Program-made: the position numbers and the translations under genes
Shown: positions 53,244 through 62,095 of the stretch, in pieces
Numbering within the stretch: position 1 is the stretch's first letter
Layout of the letters: every line of letters begins with the position of its first letter
The notes under the pieces: generated by a model
What the model was told of the DNA's origin: nothing
Databases searched by the model: none
Seen by the model: only the letters and a program-made list of their open reading frames with translations
NCBI RefSeq assembly: GCF_021295315.1
Contig: NZ_JAIMJA010000019.1
Span: 20,793 to 84,792, forward strand
Source: Motilimonas cestriensis
GTDB taxonomy: Bacteria; Pseudomonadota; Gammaproteobacteria; Enterobacterales; CBDFNC01
Reading direction: 5' to 3'
DNA: 64,000 nt

Positions 53244-53933
53244 GTGAGTAAATCAGAGCGGCTGTTTGCCTTATTAACTTTATTACGTAGCAAGCGTTAC
53301 GCCGTAACGGCGGCGCAGCTGGCCGAAGTCATGATGGTGAGTGAACGGACCATTTATCGTGATATTCAATCACTGATCTTGTCAGGGGTGCCGATTGCAG
53401 GCGAAGCGGGGGTGGGGTATGTGCTACAAGCTGGCTCTCATTTACCGCCATTAATGTTTAATGAACAAGAAATGGTTGCCCTTGAGTTGGGGATGCGCAT
53501 GGTGCGGGCATGGTCCGATCCTGAATTAGCCAGTGCCAGTAATACTGCGTCACAAAAGATACTGTCGGTACTGCCGGATCACTTAAAGCGCCAATTAGAA
53601 AGCTTTCCTATTTTGGTTCCTGACTACCACATCCAATCAAAGACCGCGGAGCACAGCCAGCTACTGCGCCATGCCACCGATGCGATGCAGAAAATTTGCA
53701 TTGATTACGTTGCTGAAAATGGGGCAGTTACATCGCGCGTATTGCAGCCACTGGGGCAAATATTTTGGGGTAAAGTATGGACCATGATCGCTTGGTGCGA
53801 GCTCAGGAACGCTTATCGTCACTTTCGTATTGATAGGATCCAGCATCTATCAATCTTGCCTGAGCATTTCACTACCGGCCCAGAAAAATCGTTACCCCAC
53901 TACATCGCGCAGTATGTGCCACCAGACAGCTAA
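53244..53933 (+). CDS. HTH-11/WYL regulator (YafY-like)
   Basis: 229 aa from GTG 53244, with AAGGA at 53235-53239. A winged HTH (about 1-60: SERLFALLTLLRSKRYAVTAAQLAEVMMVSERTIYRDIQSL) and a WYL domain (about 130-215) where IDYVAENGAVTSRVLQPLGQIFWGKVWTMIAWCELRNAYRHFRIDRI shows the conserved strands. WYL domains sense ligands, sometimes nucleic acids. It probably controls the ABM-like gene directly upstream. Confidence 0.87.
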   Translation: MSKSERLFALLTLLRSKRYAVTAAQLAEVMMVSERTIYRDIQSLILSGVPIAGEAGVGYVLQAGSHLPPLMFNEQEMVALELGMRMVRAWSDPELASASNTASQKILSVLPDHLKRQLESFPILVPDYHIQSKTAEHSQLLRHATDAMQKICIDYVAENGAVTSRVLQPLGQIFWGKVWTMIAWCELRNAYRHFRIDRIQHLSILPEHFTTGPEKSLPHYIAQYVPPDS

Positions 53934-53944
53934 CTAAGCTGCTA

Positions 53945-54442
53945 TTACTTCTTGTAAGTTTTAACAGTGTAATCGCGTAACCTAATTTTAAAACCTTGTG
54001 ACAATTCTCGGCCTAAGGCTCTGGCGGGAGTGACAGAATAAAACTTGTTGATATCGGTACGCTCATCATTGACCAAGGAAACTATATAGTAAGACTTCTT
54101 ACTATTAACCTCACCAGAATCAACCTGCCTAAGTGCAACCTCAACGTGGTGCGGACGTTTAATGGTGACTTTTTTCGAACGTCTTGGGCCAAAAAAGCCA
54201 GTTGAGTGGGTAAGGGTGTTACTTCTAAATTCAATCAGGGTGTCACTGTAGCCATAGCTGCCCAGAAAAAGTGCTAGTGCCGCCAAGGCAAAGAATGGGA
54301 TGGCGATAATTTTTTCATCATCTGCAAGCGGGTCTTGAAGGATCATGATTGCCATATAACTAAGTATGGCGACTAATAAGAGGGCGAGTATCCCCCAATA
54401 GCGTCTTTTAATGGTTCGTACTGATTTGGCTGGTGCTGACAT
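53945..54442 (-). CDS. Hypothetical membrane protein
   Basis: 165 aa with a basic N terminus, two helices (about 14-35 and 45-63) and a cytoplasmic beta-rich domain with KKVTIKRPHHVEV, which could be a bacterial PH-like domain. No family is assigned. It converges with the YafY-like gene at a distance of 11 bases. Confidence 0.68.
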   Translation of the reverse strand: MSAPAKSVRTIKRRYWGILALLLVAILSYMAIMILQDPLADDEKIIAIPFFALAALALFLGSYGYSDTLIEFRSNTLTHSTGFFGPRRSKKVTIKRPHHVEVALRQVDSGEVNSKKSYYIVSLVNDERTDINKFYSVTPARALGRELSQGFKIRLRDYTVKTYKK

Positions 54443-54554
54443 AGCTTATCCATAAGGTGTAAAAGTCAATAAAGACATGATGTTACTCCCTATATTACAG
54501 CTAAACTTTGAATCGCCTCTCGCTATTAACTCGTTGTTATGGGGGATAAGGTAT

Positions 54555-54779
54555 TTATTTGTCGCCCTCACTACCAAGCTGATCTTTTGGCGCGCCTTGG
54601 TCGCATTTTAAGCAATTAAGTTGATGCCCTATCATGACTTCTCTACCTGCTTCAGTGATCACCCAAGGGCGCATTTGCCAAGGCGGATCGTGGCGCACAT
54701 GTTGAAAATGGCCGCAGCGAAGCTCGGCGACCCAATGATTTTCTTCATCTAAGTGATAGCCACTGATGCCTTGCTTCAT
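54555..54779 (-). CDS. DUF3565 protein
   Basis: 74 aa. GYHLDEENHWVAELRCGHFQHVRHDPPWQMRPWV is the DUF3565 signature, followed by CLKCD, which with the CGH cysteine may bind a metal. The role is unknown (called pressure-regulated in some annotations). It lies six bases after the GFA gene, so the two are probably co-transcribed. Confidence 0.87.
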   Translation of the reverse strand: MKQGISGYHLDEENHWVAELRCGHFQHVRHDPPWQMRPWVITEAGREVMIGHQLNCLKCDQGAPKDQLGSEGDK

Positions 54780-54785
54780 AAGGGA

Positions 54786-55184
54786 TTACTTCCTATCCGC
54801 AGGATGGTTAACACCATCATTAGTAACGACTTCACCGAGCTCGAAGGGATTAACGCCCTCTAAGCACCCCACATTATAGCCGTATTCGTTGGGGGACGAG
54901 CGACGTTGGTGATGAGTATAAATGCCGCATTCAGAACAAAAATAGTGTTTGGCGGTATGTGTATTAAATTGATACAGCTTAAGTTTCTGATGTCCCTTAA
55001 TAATATTTACACCATCAAGTGCAACCGAGGCAACAATCGCGCCGCGGCGACGGCACATAGAGCAATCACATCGTCTGGGTTTTTCAATACCATTAGGTAA
55101 GCTCAGCTCCAATTGCACCGCGCCGCAATGGCAACTGGCCATATGCTTCTCATTGATAACGGTATTGCCCACTTGCTTAATCAT
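54786..55184 (-). CDS. GFA-domain zinc protein
   Basis: 132 aa from ATG 55184; a start at 55142 (MASCHCGAV) also fits the family. Zinc ligands are in CHCGAV, RRCDCSMCRR and YFCSECGIYTHH. This subgroup ends in VNDGVNHP, here VTNDGVNHPADRK. It is probably an activating or transfer protein for small aldehyde adducts, but unproven. It forms a pair with the DUF3565 gene. Confidence 0.88.
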   Translation of the reverse strand: MIKQVGNTVINEKHMASCHCGAVQLELSLPNGIEKPRRCDCSMCRRRGAIVASVALDGVNIIKGHQKLKLYQFNTHTAKHYFCSECGIYTHHQRRSSPNEYGYNVGCLEGVNPFELGEVVTNDGVNHPADRK

Positions 55185-55350
55185 AAAAAGTTCTCTCTTT
55201 GCAAAAATATGTGCTATGCCATCTATTATGTTGTTAATCAGCTTAACAGTTTGGTTGTAAATCACAATTTCACTAAGTGTTGTGATTATTGATTGTGCCC
55301 TTACTGTCTATCGGGTATGAACGTATTTTATTTGATTTTAAGTGTTGGTG

Positions 55351-55668
55351 ATGAAAACTGAAAAATTCTTTAACTACTTGGGCTTGTTAGGCGTTTTGCT
55401 GCTAGTCATCACGATTATTGTGAATAAGCTCTCGCCGCAGGACTTTTTTCTACGCGAACACTATTTAAAGTTGTTGTTGGTTTCATTAGTGGTCACCTTT
55501 GTACATTATTGCTACCTTGGCATGCGATCAGTACAGCAAAAACAATGGTGGTGGGCTGGCTTGTTGCTTCTTGCGCCAATACCGGTTTATTGGCTTTATT
55601 TTGCTTGGGAGTTAGTCAAGGGCTATTGCACATTTTTGCCCTTTCTTAAGACTGAGCCTCATCAGTGA
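55351..55668 (+). CDS. Small membrane protein
   Basis: 105 aa from ATG 55351; three hydrophobic segments (about 8-25, 40-60, 70-90) with a WWW motif before the last. No family is recognised. It stands alone, with REP-like sequences downstream. Confidence 0.65.
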   Translation: MKTEKFFNYLGLLGVLLLVITIIVNKLSPQDFFLREHYLKLLLVSLVVTFVHYCYLGMRSVQQKQWWWAGLLLLAPIPVYWLYFAWELVKGYCTFLPFLKTEPHQ

Positions 55669-55690
55669 TTTTGCCTGCTTGATGATTGAA

Positions 55691-55865
55691 TTCGCTGTAT
55701 AAATACAGCTCCATTGAGCTAGTTGATTGGTGTTTTTTGTAGGACATGAGCTTGCTCAGGGAATTTGTGATTTTCGCAGAGCAAGCGCTGCTCCGGGGGG
55801 GGGGAATACGCTTAATGCTTTGGTTATGGCGCTTGAGTTTTCGCAGCATAAATGCTGTTCCTACA
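55691..55865. repeat. Cluster of REP-like palindromes, with a G10 run
   Basis: Three units: TTCGCTGTATAAATACAGCT (55691-55710), a 75-base unit matching 39939-40013 (55721-55795), and TTCGCAGCATAAATGCTGTT (55840-55859). Ten G residues (55795-55804) follow the second. Confidence 0.75.
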
Positions 55866-55949
55866 TCAAGTGTACGGCGAAAGAATGCAGGAGTTGTCGC
55901 AGAATAAACAATCAAACATGGGGTTTTACATTGATAAATATGGATAGTG

Positions 55950-56177
55950 ATGGCTCAATTTAGCATTAGCAGATTACATACCTCGCAAGGTATTTTTCGA
56001 CTCACCGGAGACCAAGGTTGCAATGATCCAGTTAACCCTGAATCAGTTCGAATAGAGGTCGAAACCATTGATGTTATGGGCACCGATGGTTGGGTTGCGC
56101 TTGATGTCAAAGCCAGCAAGACGCAACAGTTATTGCTGCAGATTGACCCAGAGATTGTTAGCCACCTGCTTACTTGA
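55950..56177 (+). CDS. Hypothetical protein (75 aa)
   Basis: A small acidic, beta-rich protein (SRLHTSQGIFRLTGDQG, ESVRIEVETIDVMG). ATG 55950 or GTG 55947 may be the start; no clear ribosome site is present. No family is recognised. Confidence 0.5.
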   Translation: MAQFSISRLHTSQGIFRLTGDQGCNDPVNPESVRIEVETIDVMGTDGWVALDVKASKTQQLLLQIDPEIVSHLLT

Positions 56178-56179
56178 GC

Positions 56180-57103
56180 CTATTCGCTCGTTCTTCTTAG
56201 TTTACGGTTTAACCATTGCTGGCTCAGCAGCGCGGCGATGATCAAGCCTAAGCCAACTAAGGTTGAGGCGTAAATGGGCTCACCAATAATCCAATTTAGT
56301 AAAAACAGCGAAGCAAAGGGCGATACAAAAATCAGATTGCTGATGCTGGCGGTGTGCTCGGCGTATTTCATTGCGTTCAGCCAGCAAACAAATGCCAAAC
56401 CCATTTCAAAAATGCCGATGTAAATACCGCCGACCCAGCCTTGCCATGCAAGCATTTGAAAATCATCAAGATACCAAGTGGCGAATACAACAAACGGCAG
56501 GCTCAAACTAAAGCAGGCCAGCAAGGCAACAATGGGATCCCCTTGTTGGCGGGTGTTTAAAATCCAATACAAGGCCCATAACAAGGTGCTGGCCAAGGCA
56601 AGGGCGACACCAACGGGATTTTGAAAATCTAACGCTAATAGGTCGCCTTGGGTGGCGATTACCAACACGCCGCCATAACCCAATAAAATAGCCAAGCCAT
56701 CCGCCTTGGTGAGCTTTTGCCCTAACAGCGGCACCGCCAGCAAGGTAAGACTGATTGCCCAAGTGTAATTGAGGGCTTGAGCCTGCTGTGCTGGCAATAA
56801 ATCATAAGCTTGGAACAGTAATAGATAATAAAAAAGTGGGTTGATTAAGCCTAACAGCAGTAACAAGCCGCCTTGTTGTTTGAGGTAGCTAGGCAATAAA
56901 GACAGCTTTTTTTGCCAACAACAAATGCCACCAAGTAACACTATGCTGGTTACAGTGGCGACTAAAATCATTTGGATTGGGCTGAAGTAGCTTAGGGTAA
57001 CCTTGAAAGCGGTGGCAACGGTAGACCACATAGCAACGGCTGCTAGTGCAAATAGCACGGCCGTCTTTTGATTTTTTCCTAACGCTTGTTGATTAGCAGA
57101 CAA
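56180..57103 (-). CDS. EamA/DMT-family transporter
   Basis: 307 aa with ten predicted helices in two EamA repeats (about 15-145 and 155-295). The first has ALAAVAMWSTVATAFKVTL, the second ALALASTLLWALYWIL, then FVSPFASLFLLNWIIGEPI, which is the usual conserved proline/glutamate segment. It is an inner-membrane exporter of small metabolites or amino acids. It converges with the small ORF at 55950 at a distance of two bases. Confidence 0.9.
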   Translation of the reverse strand: MSANQQALGKNQKTAVLFALAAVAMWSTVATAFKVTLSYFSPIQMILVATVTSIVLLGGICCWQKKLSLLPSYLKQQGGLLLLLGLINPLFYYLLLFQAYDLLPAQQAQALNYTWAISLTLLAVPLLGQKLTKADGLAILLGYGGVLVIATQGDLLALDFQNPVGVALALASTLLWALYWILNTRQQGDPIVALLACFSLSLPFVVFATWYLDDFQMLAWQGWVGGIYIGIFEMGLAFVCWLNAMKYAEHTASISNLIFVSPFASLFLLNWIIGEPIYASTLVGLGLIIAALLSQQWLNRKLRRTSE

Positions 57104-57151
57104 AATTAATACCCAACATTAACTAAATATTGGGCAGAATATCAGGCACAG

Positions 57152-57556
57152 TTAACCTTTGGCGACTTTTTTATCGTCTTTATCGGTTTGTTTTTTATCA
57201 AAATCGACAATGTTCTTTTTTTCTTCGTCTTTGTGCTTACGCACACCAAAGAATTGACCGCCTTTATCGATGCGAATATCGCTACTAAATAGCTCACCAT
57301 TTACTACGCCTTTGTTTTCAATGTTCAAAATATCGCAATGGGTTTCACCTTCAATGGTGCCCGACACAAACACTTCGTTTGCTTTTAATACGCCTTTGAG
57401 AATACCGCTGCGGCCTAAGGTAACATTGCCAACACAATTAATATTGCCTTCCACGGTGCCATTAATGATGACTTCACCTTGTAGATTGAGATCGCCAGTA
57501 ATAGCGCAATTTTCTGATATGTAGGTTAAGCCTTCTTCTTTAGTCTTTTTAAACAT
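57152..57556 (-). CDS. Bactofilin
   Basis: 134 aa: TYISENCAITGDLNLQGEVIINGTVEGNINCVGNVTLGRSGILKG, a repeating beta-helix with Gly-Asn turns at about six-residue steps, and an unstructured Lys/Asp tail. This is the bactofilin (DUF583) fold, a cytoskeletal polymer at the inner membrane that locates enzymes or shapes cells. No peptidase partner such as LmdC is adjacent. Confidence 0.92.
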   Translation of the reverse strand: MFKKTKEEGLTYISENCAITGDLNLQGEVIINGTVEGNINCVGNVTLGRSGILKGVLKANEVFVSGTIEGETHCDILNIENKGVVNGELFSSDIRIDKGGQFFGVRKHKDEEKKNIVDFDKKQTDKDDKKVAKG

Positions 57557-57712
57557 AATGCTAATTCTTTATTTTTTAATACGAGAGAGGGGCTTAGCTT
57601 ACAAAATGAGCGAAATTTAGGCAATTGATAGGGGGTAAAAGTGAGGTATAGTGAGGGTTTTATGTGTCAGAGCAATATATGCCCAATATAAAACCAAGGA
57701 TAACCTAGTACG

Positions 57713-58477
57713 ATGTTAAAACGCGTTTTAGCTACACTGCTCGCTACTTGCTGCAGCATGAATATCGCACAGGCCAATGAGGTCAGGGTATTAGTCGCTT
57801 CGTCATTACAACCCGCCATGCAACAGTTAGTGCAGATTTATCAATCAACCCATAGAGATGTGAATATCACCTTGGTTACTGGCGCCTCATCAGCACTGGC
57901 TAGGCAAATTGAGCAGGGTGCGCCGGTGGATATTTATGTTTCTGCTAATCAGAAGTGGATGGATTATTTACAACAGCAGCCTAGGGTGAGCATTGGCCAA
58001 AATAGGCCCTTGTTGAGTAACCAACTTGTGCTGGTGAGTAAAAAAGCACAACCAGGTTTTAATTTAACTCAGCTGCAAAGCTGGCAAAATGCCCTTGCTG
58101 GGCAACGGTTGGCGGTGGCCGACCCGCAACATGTGCCAGCCGGTATGTATGCGCAGCAAGCCATGACAGCTTTAGGCTTATGGTCTGAACTAAAAGGACA
58201 AATGGCCTTTAGTCACAACGTGCGAGCTACCTTGGCTTTAGTTGAACGGGGCGCAGCAGCATTGGGAGTCGTGTATGCCAGTGATGCGTTCACCTCGAAA
58301 CAAATAGTGACAGTGGCGAAATTTTCTGACGCCTCGCACTCTCCTATTGTTTATCCTGCTGGGTTGTTGTCTGAGCAAAGTAGCGCTCACGCATTTTATG
58401 ATTATCTTTGGTCTGAGCAGGCGAGAAACACTTGGCAGGCATTTGGTTTTGTTAATTTAAAACAAAACGTAAACTAA
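57713..58477 (+). CDS. modA: Molybdate-binding periplasmic protein ModA
   Basis: 254 aa with a signal peptide (about 1-21, AQA|NE). VLVASSLQPAMQQL, TGASSALARQIEQGAPVDIYVSAN and the C-terminal GVVYASDA are the ModA ligand-site motifs. AAGGA lies at about 57697-57701. The three-gene mod unit begins here. I see no clear ModE box in the 156 bases upstream. Confidence 0.95.
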   Translation: MLKRVLATLLATCCSMNIAQANEVRVLVASSLQPAMQQLVQIYQSTHRDVNITLVTGASSALARQIEQGAPVDIYVSANQKWMDYLQQQPRVSIGQNRPLLSNQLVLVSKKAQPGFNLTQLQSWQNALAGQRLAVADPQHVPAGMYAQQAMTALGLWSELKGQMAFSHNVRATLALVERGAAALGVVYASDAFTSKQIVTVAKFSDASHSPIVYPAGLLSEQSSAHAFYDYLWSEQARNTWQAFGFVNLKQNVN

Positions 58478-58503
58478 GTAAAAAATGGACACGATAAATA
58501 TTC

Positions 58504-59196
58504 ATGTTAACCGATTATGAATCACAGGCTTTACTACTTAGCTTAAAGGTATCCAGTGTCGCGGTGTTATGCAGCTTGCCGATTGGGCTGGTGGTGGCAT
58601 GGGTGCTATCGCGCTGTCAATTTTGGGGTAAGAGCGTGTTAGACAGCTTAGTGCATTTACCATTAGTGCTGCCGCCCGTGGTGACTGGCTACTTATTATT
58701 GCTGTCATTGAGCCCGCAGTCTGCCTTAGGGGCTTGGCTAGAAGAGTATTTGGGGCTGAGTTTTGCTTTTAGTTGGCGCGGTGCCGCCTTGGCCGCTGCA
58801 GTGGTGGCCTTTCCATTACTGGTGCGCTCATTGCGTTTGGCGTTTGATAACGTTGACCCCAAGCTAGAGCAAGCGGCACGCACCTTAGGCGCGGGGCCCA
58901 TTCGTGTGTTTTTCACCATTAGTTTGCCATTAATTTATCCCGGCTTATTGGCAGGCTTGGTGTTGGCTTTTGCCCGCAGTTTGGGGGAGTTTGGTGCCAC
59001 TATTACCTTTGTTGCCAACATTCCTAATGAAACCCAAACCTTACCGCTGGCGATGTTTAGCTTTATTGAAACGCCGGGACAAGAGTTTGCCGCCGCGCGT
59101 TTGTGCGTGATTGCTGTGGTGCTGGCGTTAATGGCGCTACTTGGCTCGGAGTGGTTATCACGTAAAAACCAAACCAAGCGTAAGGGCGGGCGATGA
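58504..59196 (+). CDS. modB: Molybdate ABC transporter permease ModB
   Basis: 230 aa with five to six helices and the EAA coupling motif as EQAARTLGAGPIRVFFTISLP. LPLVLPPVVTGYLLL at the N-terminal half is characteristic of ModB. It ends in a short basic tail. It overlaps modC by four bases (ATGA), so they are coupled. Confidence 0.95.
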   Translation: MLTDYESQALLLSLKVSSVAVLCSLPIGLVVAWVLSRCQFWGKSVLDSLVHLPLVLPPVVTGYLLLLSLSPQSALGAWLEEYLGLSFAFSWRGAALAAAVVAFPLLVRSLRLAFDNVDPKLEQAARTLGAGPIRVFFTISLPLIYPGLLAGLVLAFARSLGEFGATITFVANIPNETQTLPLAMFSFIETPGQEFAAARLCVIAVVLALMALLGSEWLSRKNQTKRKGGR

Positions 59197-60335
59197 GTGA
59201 ATTAGCCAATTTGGTATTAGCCTGTGACAAGCGCTTGGGTGATTGCCGGTTAAGCCTTAATATCAGCTTGCCGCTGCAAGGGGTTGTGGGCATTTTTGGC
59301 CTATCAGGCTCGGGTAAAACCAGCTTAATCAACCTGATTGCGGGATTAATTAAACCTGATGCGGGGCGGATTGAATTTCAGCAGCAATGTTTTGTTGATC
59401 GTCAGCGCAAACGTTGGTTAGCACCTGAGCAACGACGCATTGGCTATGTGTTTCAAGATGCGCGGTTATTTCCCCATTACACCGTGCGCGGTAATTTACT
59501 TTATGGCCATCCAACCCGCGCCGACACGCCGGAAAAGTTAGCGCGAATTGTTGAATTATTGGGTATTAAATCACTGCTAGCGCGCCACCCTAATGGTTTA
59601 TCGGGCGGTGAGCGGCAGCGGGTGGCAATTGGTCGCGCGCTATTATCAGACCCACAATTGCTATTAATGGATGAGCCACTGGCCTCACTAGATGAACCGC
59701 GCAAGCAAGAGTTAATGCCTTATCTAAAAGCGCTCTCTAGCGAGTTTAACCTGCCGATTATTTTGGTTAGCCACAGTTTAAATGAAGTATTACAGCTGGT
59801 GGACCATTTGGTGCTAATGGATGCAGGCAAGGTTGTGCAGCATGGCCCACTTGAGCAAGTGTGGAACAGCCCCGCGATGCAGCCTTGGCTTGGCGTGACC
59901 GAACAAAGTGTATTATTAACCGCCAAGGTCGCCGAGGTAACCGACGATCACGGCATGTTACCCTTGGCGTTAGCGAACAAAGCTGACGAGGGCGGAAAAC
60001 CATTGTGTTTGTGGAGCAGCTGCCATCGCGAGAAAGAGAAAGGACAGGTACTGCAAGCCGGTCATGACGTGCGACTAAAAATTCGCGCCGCGGATGTTGC
60101 GGTCAGCCGTGTTCAGCCAGAGCAAACCAGCATGCGTAATATCTTGCCTGTTACCTTAGTGAGCATGACAGAACTCGCCGATCAGCAAATCGAGTGGCTA
60201 ATGGCCGTGGGCGAGCAATTCATTAAGGCGCGGATCACCGCTTGGGCGCAACAAGAAATGCAGTTAAAAGCGGGCGAATCGGCATATGCCTTGATCAAAG
60301 GAATTAACGTACTCGGGGTAAGTAAAAAGAGTTAA
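59193..60335 (+). CDS. modC: Molybdate ABC transporter ATPase ModC
   Basis: 380 aa: Walker A GLSGSGKT, signature LSGGERQR, Walker B LLLMDEPLASLD, then a C-terminal TOBE/MOP domain (about 295-375) that binds molybdate and tunes activity. Length matches ModC. It ends 51 bases before the palindromic element that leads into the integron. Confidence 0.95.
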   Translation: MSELANLVLACDKRLGDCRLSLNISLPLQGVVGIFGLSGSGKTSLINLIAGLIKPDAGRIEFQQQCFVDRQRKRWLAPEQRRIGYVFQDARLFPHYTVRGNLLYGHPTRADTPEKLARIVELLGIKSLLARHPNGLSGGERQRVAIGRALLSDPQLLLMDEPLASLDEPRKQELMPYLKALSSEFNLPIILVSHSLNEVLQLVDHLVLMDAGKVVQHGPLEQVWNSPAMQPWLGVTEQSVLLTAKVAEVTDDHGMLPLALANKADEGGKPLCLWSSCHREKEKGQVLQAGHDVRLKIRAADVAVSRVQPEQTSMRNILPVTLVSMTELADQQIEWLMAVGEQFIKARITAWAQQEMQLKAGESAYALIKGINVLGVSKKS

Positions 60336-60386
60336 CAGCTAGATGATCCTTGATAAAGGACTCACCACACCATGCGCGCCTTGCTG

Positions 60387-60655
60387 TATATACCCAATCA
60401 ACTTGAAGATGCATGTTTCAGAGCGCCACCGTGTTTTCAATACTAGGCACGCTAATGCAGGAATGTAGGCACCTTTCAAATTAGCGTAACAACGTAGTGG
60501 AAACACGGCGGCGCTCCCAAAGGGCAAGTTTTACACGCGTTTATGCTGTGTTATTGATTTTGATAAGGGGAAGCCATTACCTGCAATCAATGCCTTGCCT
60601 AAACGCGTGTAAAATCTTGCTGAAATCAAGCATCTCCAGGTTGATTGGGTATATA
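60387..60655. mobile_element. 269-bp palindromic MITE-like element reaching into intI
   Basis: The ends are inverted: TATATACCCAATCAACTTGA at 60387 and, read from 60655 inward, TATATACCCAATCAACCTGG; the match continues to about 35 bases. Nested inner arms are TTTTACACGCGTTTA (60529-60543) with TAAACGCGTGTAAAA (60600-60614), and a GAGCGCC/GGCGCTC pair with CCGTGTTT/AAACACGG. It encodes no protein of its own, but contributes the last 25 codons and stop of intI. Confidence 0.8.
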
Positions 60656-61566
60656 TGGGTATAAATTTGAGTGGTGCGAACATCACTATGACCAAGCTGC
60701 GCCTGAACGGTACGAATGTCTGCACCGTTTTGTAGTAAGTGCGTTGCAAATGAATGACGTAACGTGTGCGGAGTGACATGTTTTTTTATGCCCGCTTGGT
60801 AAGCGGCTTTTGTAACGGCGCGTTGGAGCTGTTTTTCATCAATATGATGGCGGCGGATCAGCTTAGTTTCAGGATCTTGGCTGAGCTTGTGGGAGGGAAA
60901 TAAGTACTGCCAGCCTAACCGTTTAGTTTGGCTTTGATACTTTATCCGCAAGCGATGCGGCATCCAAACACCTGAAAAATCAGGGTTGTTGAGATCTAAA
61001 GCCAAACAGCTCTCAACCGTATTAATTTGTGCTAGCAGCGCAGGAGTCAGTTCTTGAGCTAAAGTGACAATGCGATTTTTACCCCCTTTGGCATCCCAGA
61101 CGCGAATGCACTTGTAATTAAGATCGATGTCTTTGACCCGTAAGCGAAGTACCTCGGTAATACGTAGTCCACTACCATACAATAGACTGCAGGATAAATG
61201 ATGTTTGGCGCAGCATGTTTGAAAAAATTGTGTAACTTCTTCAATGCTGAGTACAACTGGCAATTTTGGCGGGCGCTTACTTTTTACAAAATTGAGTTTC
61301 AGGGAAAGTGGGCGTTGAATAATTTCTTTGTATAAAAAGCTCAACGCATTAAGGGCCTGCACCTGAGTGCCTGCTGCGACATTCTGCTGATTCACCAAGT
61401 GGCTTAAAAAATGTTCCACTTCTAAATCTGACATGTTGTTAGGGTGGCGCATACCACTGAAGCGGATAAAGCTCGCAATCCAAAATAGATAGCTCTCAAT
61501 GGTGCGTTTAGCATAGCGGCGGCTATACATGTGCTCTTTTATCATAAGGAGAAAGGCGGACTTCAT
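60577..61566 (-). CDS. intI: Integron integrase IntI
   Basis: 329-aa tyrosine recombinase. Catalytic residues: Arg135 (GLRITEVL), His267/Arg270 (PHTLRHSF), His293 (LGHSDV) and Tyr302 (QIYTH). The segment at about 200-225 with RLGWQYLFPS is the extra integron-specific patch that contacts attC flipped bases, absent from XerC/D. Residues 305-329 (PINLEMLDF...) are encoded by the palindromic element and do not resemble normal IntI tails. A LexA box lies upstream. The cassettes lie on the other side and point away, as expected. Confidence 0.95.
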   Translation of the reverse strand: MKSAFLLMIKEHMYSRRYAKRTIESYLFWIASFIRFSGMRHPNNMSDLEVEHFLSHLVNQQNVAAGTQVQALNALSFLYKEIIQRPLSLKLNFVKSKRPPKLPVVLSIEEVTQFFQTCCAKHHLSCSLLYGSGLRITEVLRLRVKDIDLNYKCIRVWDAKGGKNRIVTLAQELTPALLAQINTVESCLALDLNNPDFSGVWMPHRLRIKYQSQTKRLGWQYLFPSHKLSQDPETKLIRRHHIDEKQLQRAVTKAAYQAGIKKHVTPHTLRHSFATHLLQNGADIRTVQAQLGHSDVRTTQIYTHIYPINLEMLDFSKILHAFRQGIDCR

Positions 61567-61591
61567 GTGACAAACCTTTTATCATATTGGA

Positions 61592-61611
61592 TACTGTATT
61601 TATAGACAGTA
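61592..61611 (-). promoter_or_regulatory. LexA (SOS) box of intI
   Basis: TACTGTATTTATAGACAGTA matches the CTGT-N8-ACAG consensus exactly and lies 26 bases upstream of the intI start. Confidence 0.9.
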
Positions 61612-61788
61612 TTATGTAAAGTGTCCAATAACATTATTAGTCACCGTTTTGTCGGAATATAACAGCGAAGGCTCTATGAAGCCGATAATTGATTGTTTAC
61701 TATAGATAAAAATGATGTAAATATTGTGGATATGTTTTAGACGCCGTTTTGGGGCGTTTTATCACCCCATTATGGGATCTAAGAAGCT

Positions 61789-61795
61789 GTTATGT
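61789..61795 (+). promoter_or_regulatory. Probable attI/first-cassette junction
   Basis: GTTATGT resembles the GTTRRRY core site and lies 19 bases before the first cassette gene. The 61612-61788 stretch would hold attI and the cassette promoter; a terminator-like hairpin (ACGCC/GGCGT, near 61741-61757) lies inside. The exact attI limits cannot be set from sequence alone. Confidence 0.5.
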
Positions 61796-61813
61796 TTCGC
61801 TAGGAATCAGGGA

Positions 61814-62095
61814 ATGGAAATTACTAAAGAAGAAAAAGAATTACTGAAGCAGTATCAAATCCTGTCTGATTCGATGCCTAGTCTCGCAAATAGAGTAGCT
61901 ATAGAAGTTGTTCCACCCGTTATTTTCGTTGCAATTGGCTTAGTAACTGGTCAGGTAATTTGGTACCTGGTGGTTATCACTCTCATGGTTGTTTACAACG
62001 TACAAAGGGTGTTGCGGCAATATAAAAATATTGTCAAACTTAAATCAATTTCAGAGAAGGCAATTGGCAATGTCAGCGAAGAACCAAAAACATAA
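61814..62095 (+). CDS. Integron cassette 1: small membrane protein
   Basis: 93 aa from ATG 61814 (MEITKEEKELLKQYQ), with CAGGGA just upstream; a longer frame from 61724 would run through the attI region. A charged helix is followed by two hydrophobic segments (about 32-50 and 53-68) and a basic tail. No family is recognised. The stop overlaps the start of its attC site, usual for cassettes. Confidence 0.72.
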   Translation: MEITKEEKELLKQYQILSDSMPSLANRVAIEVVPPVIFVAIGLVTGQVIWYLVVITLMVVYNVQRVLRQYKNIVKLKSISEKAIGNVSEEPKT

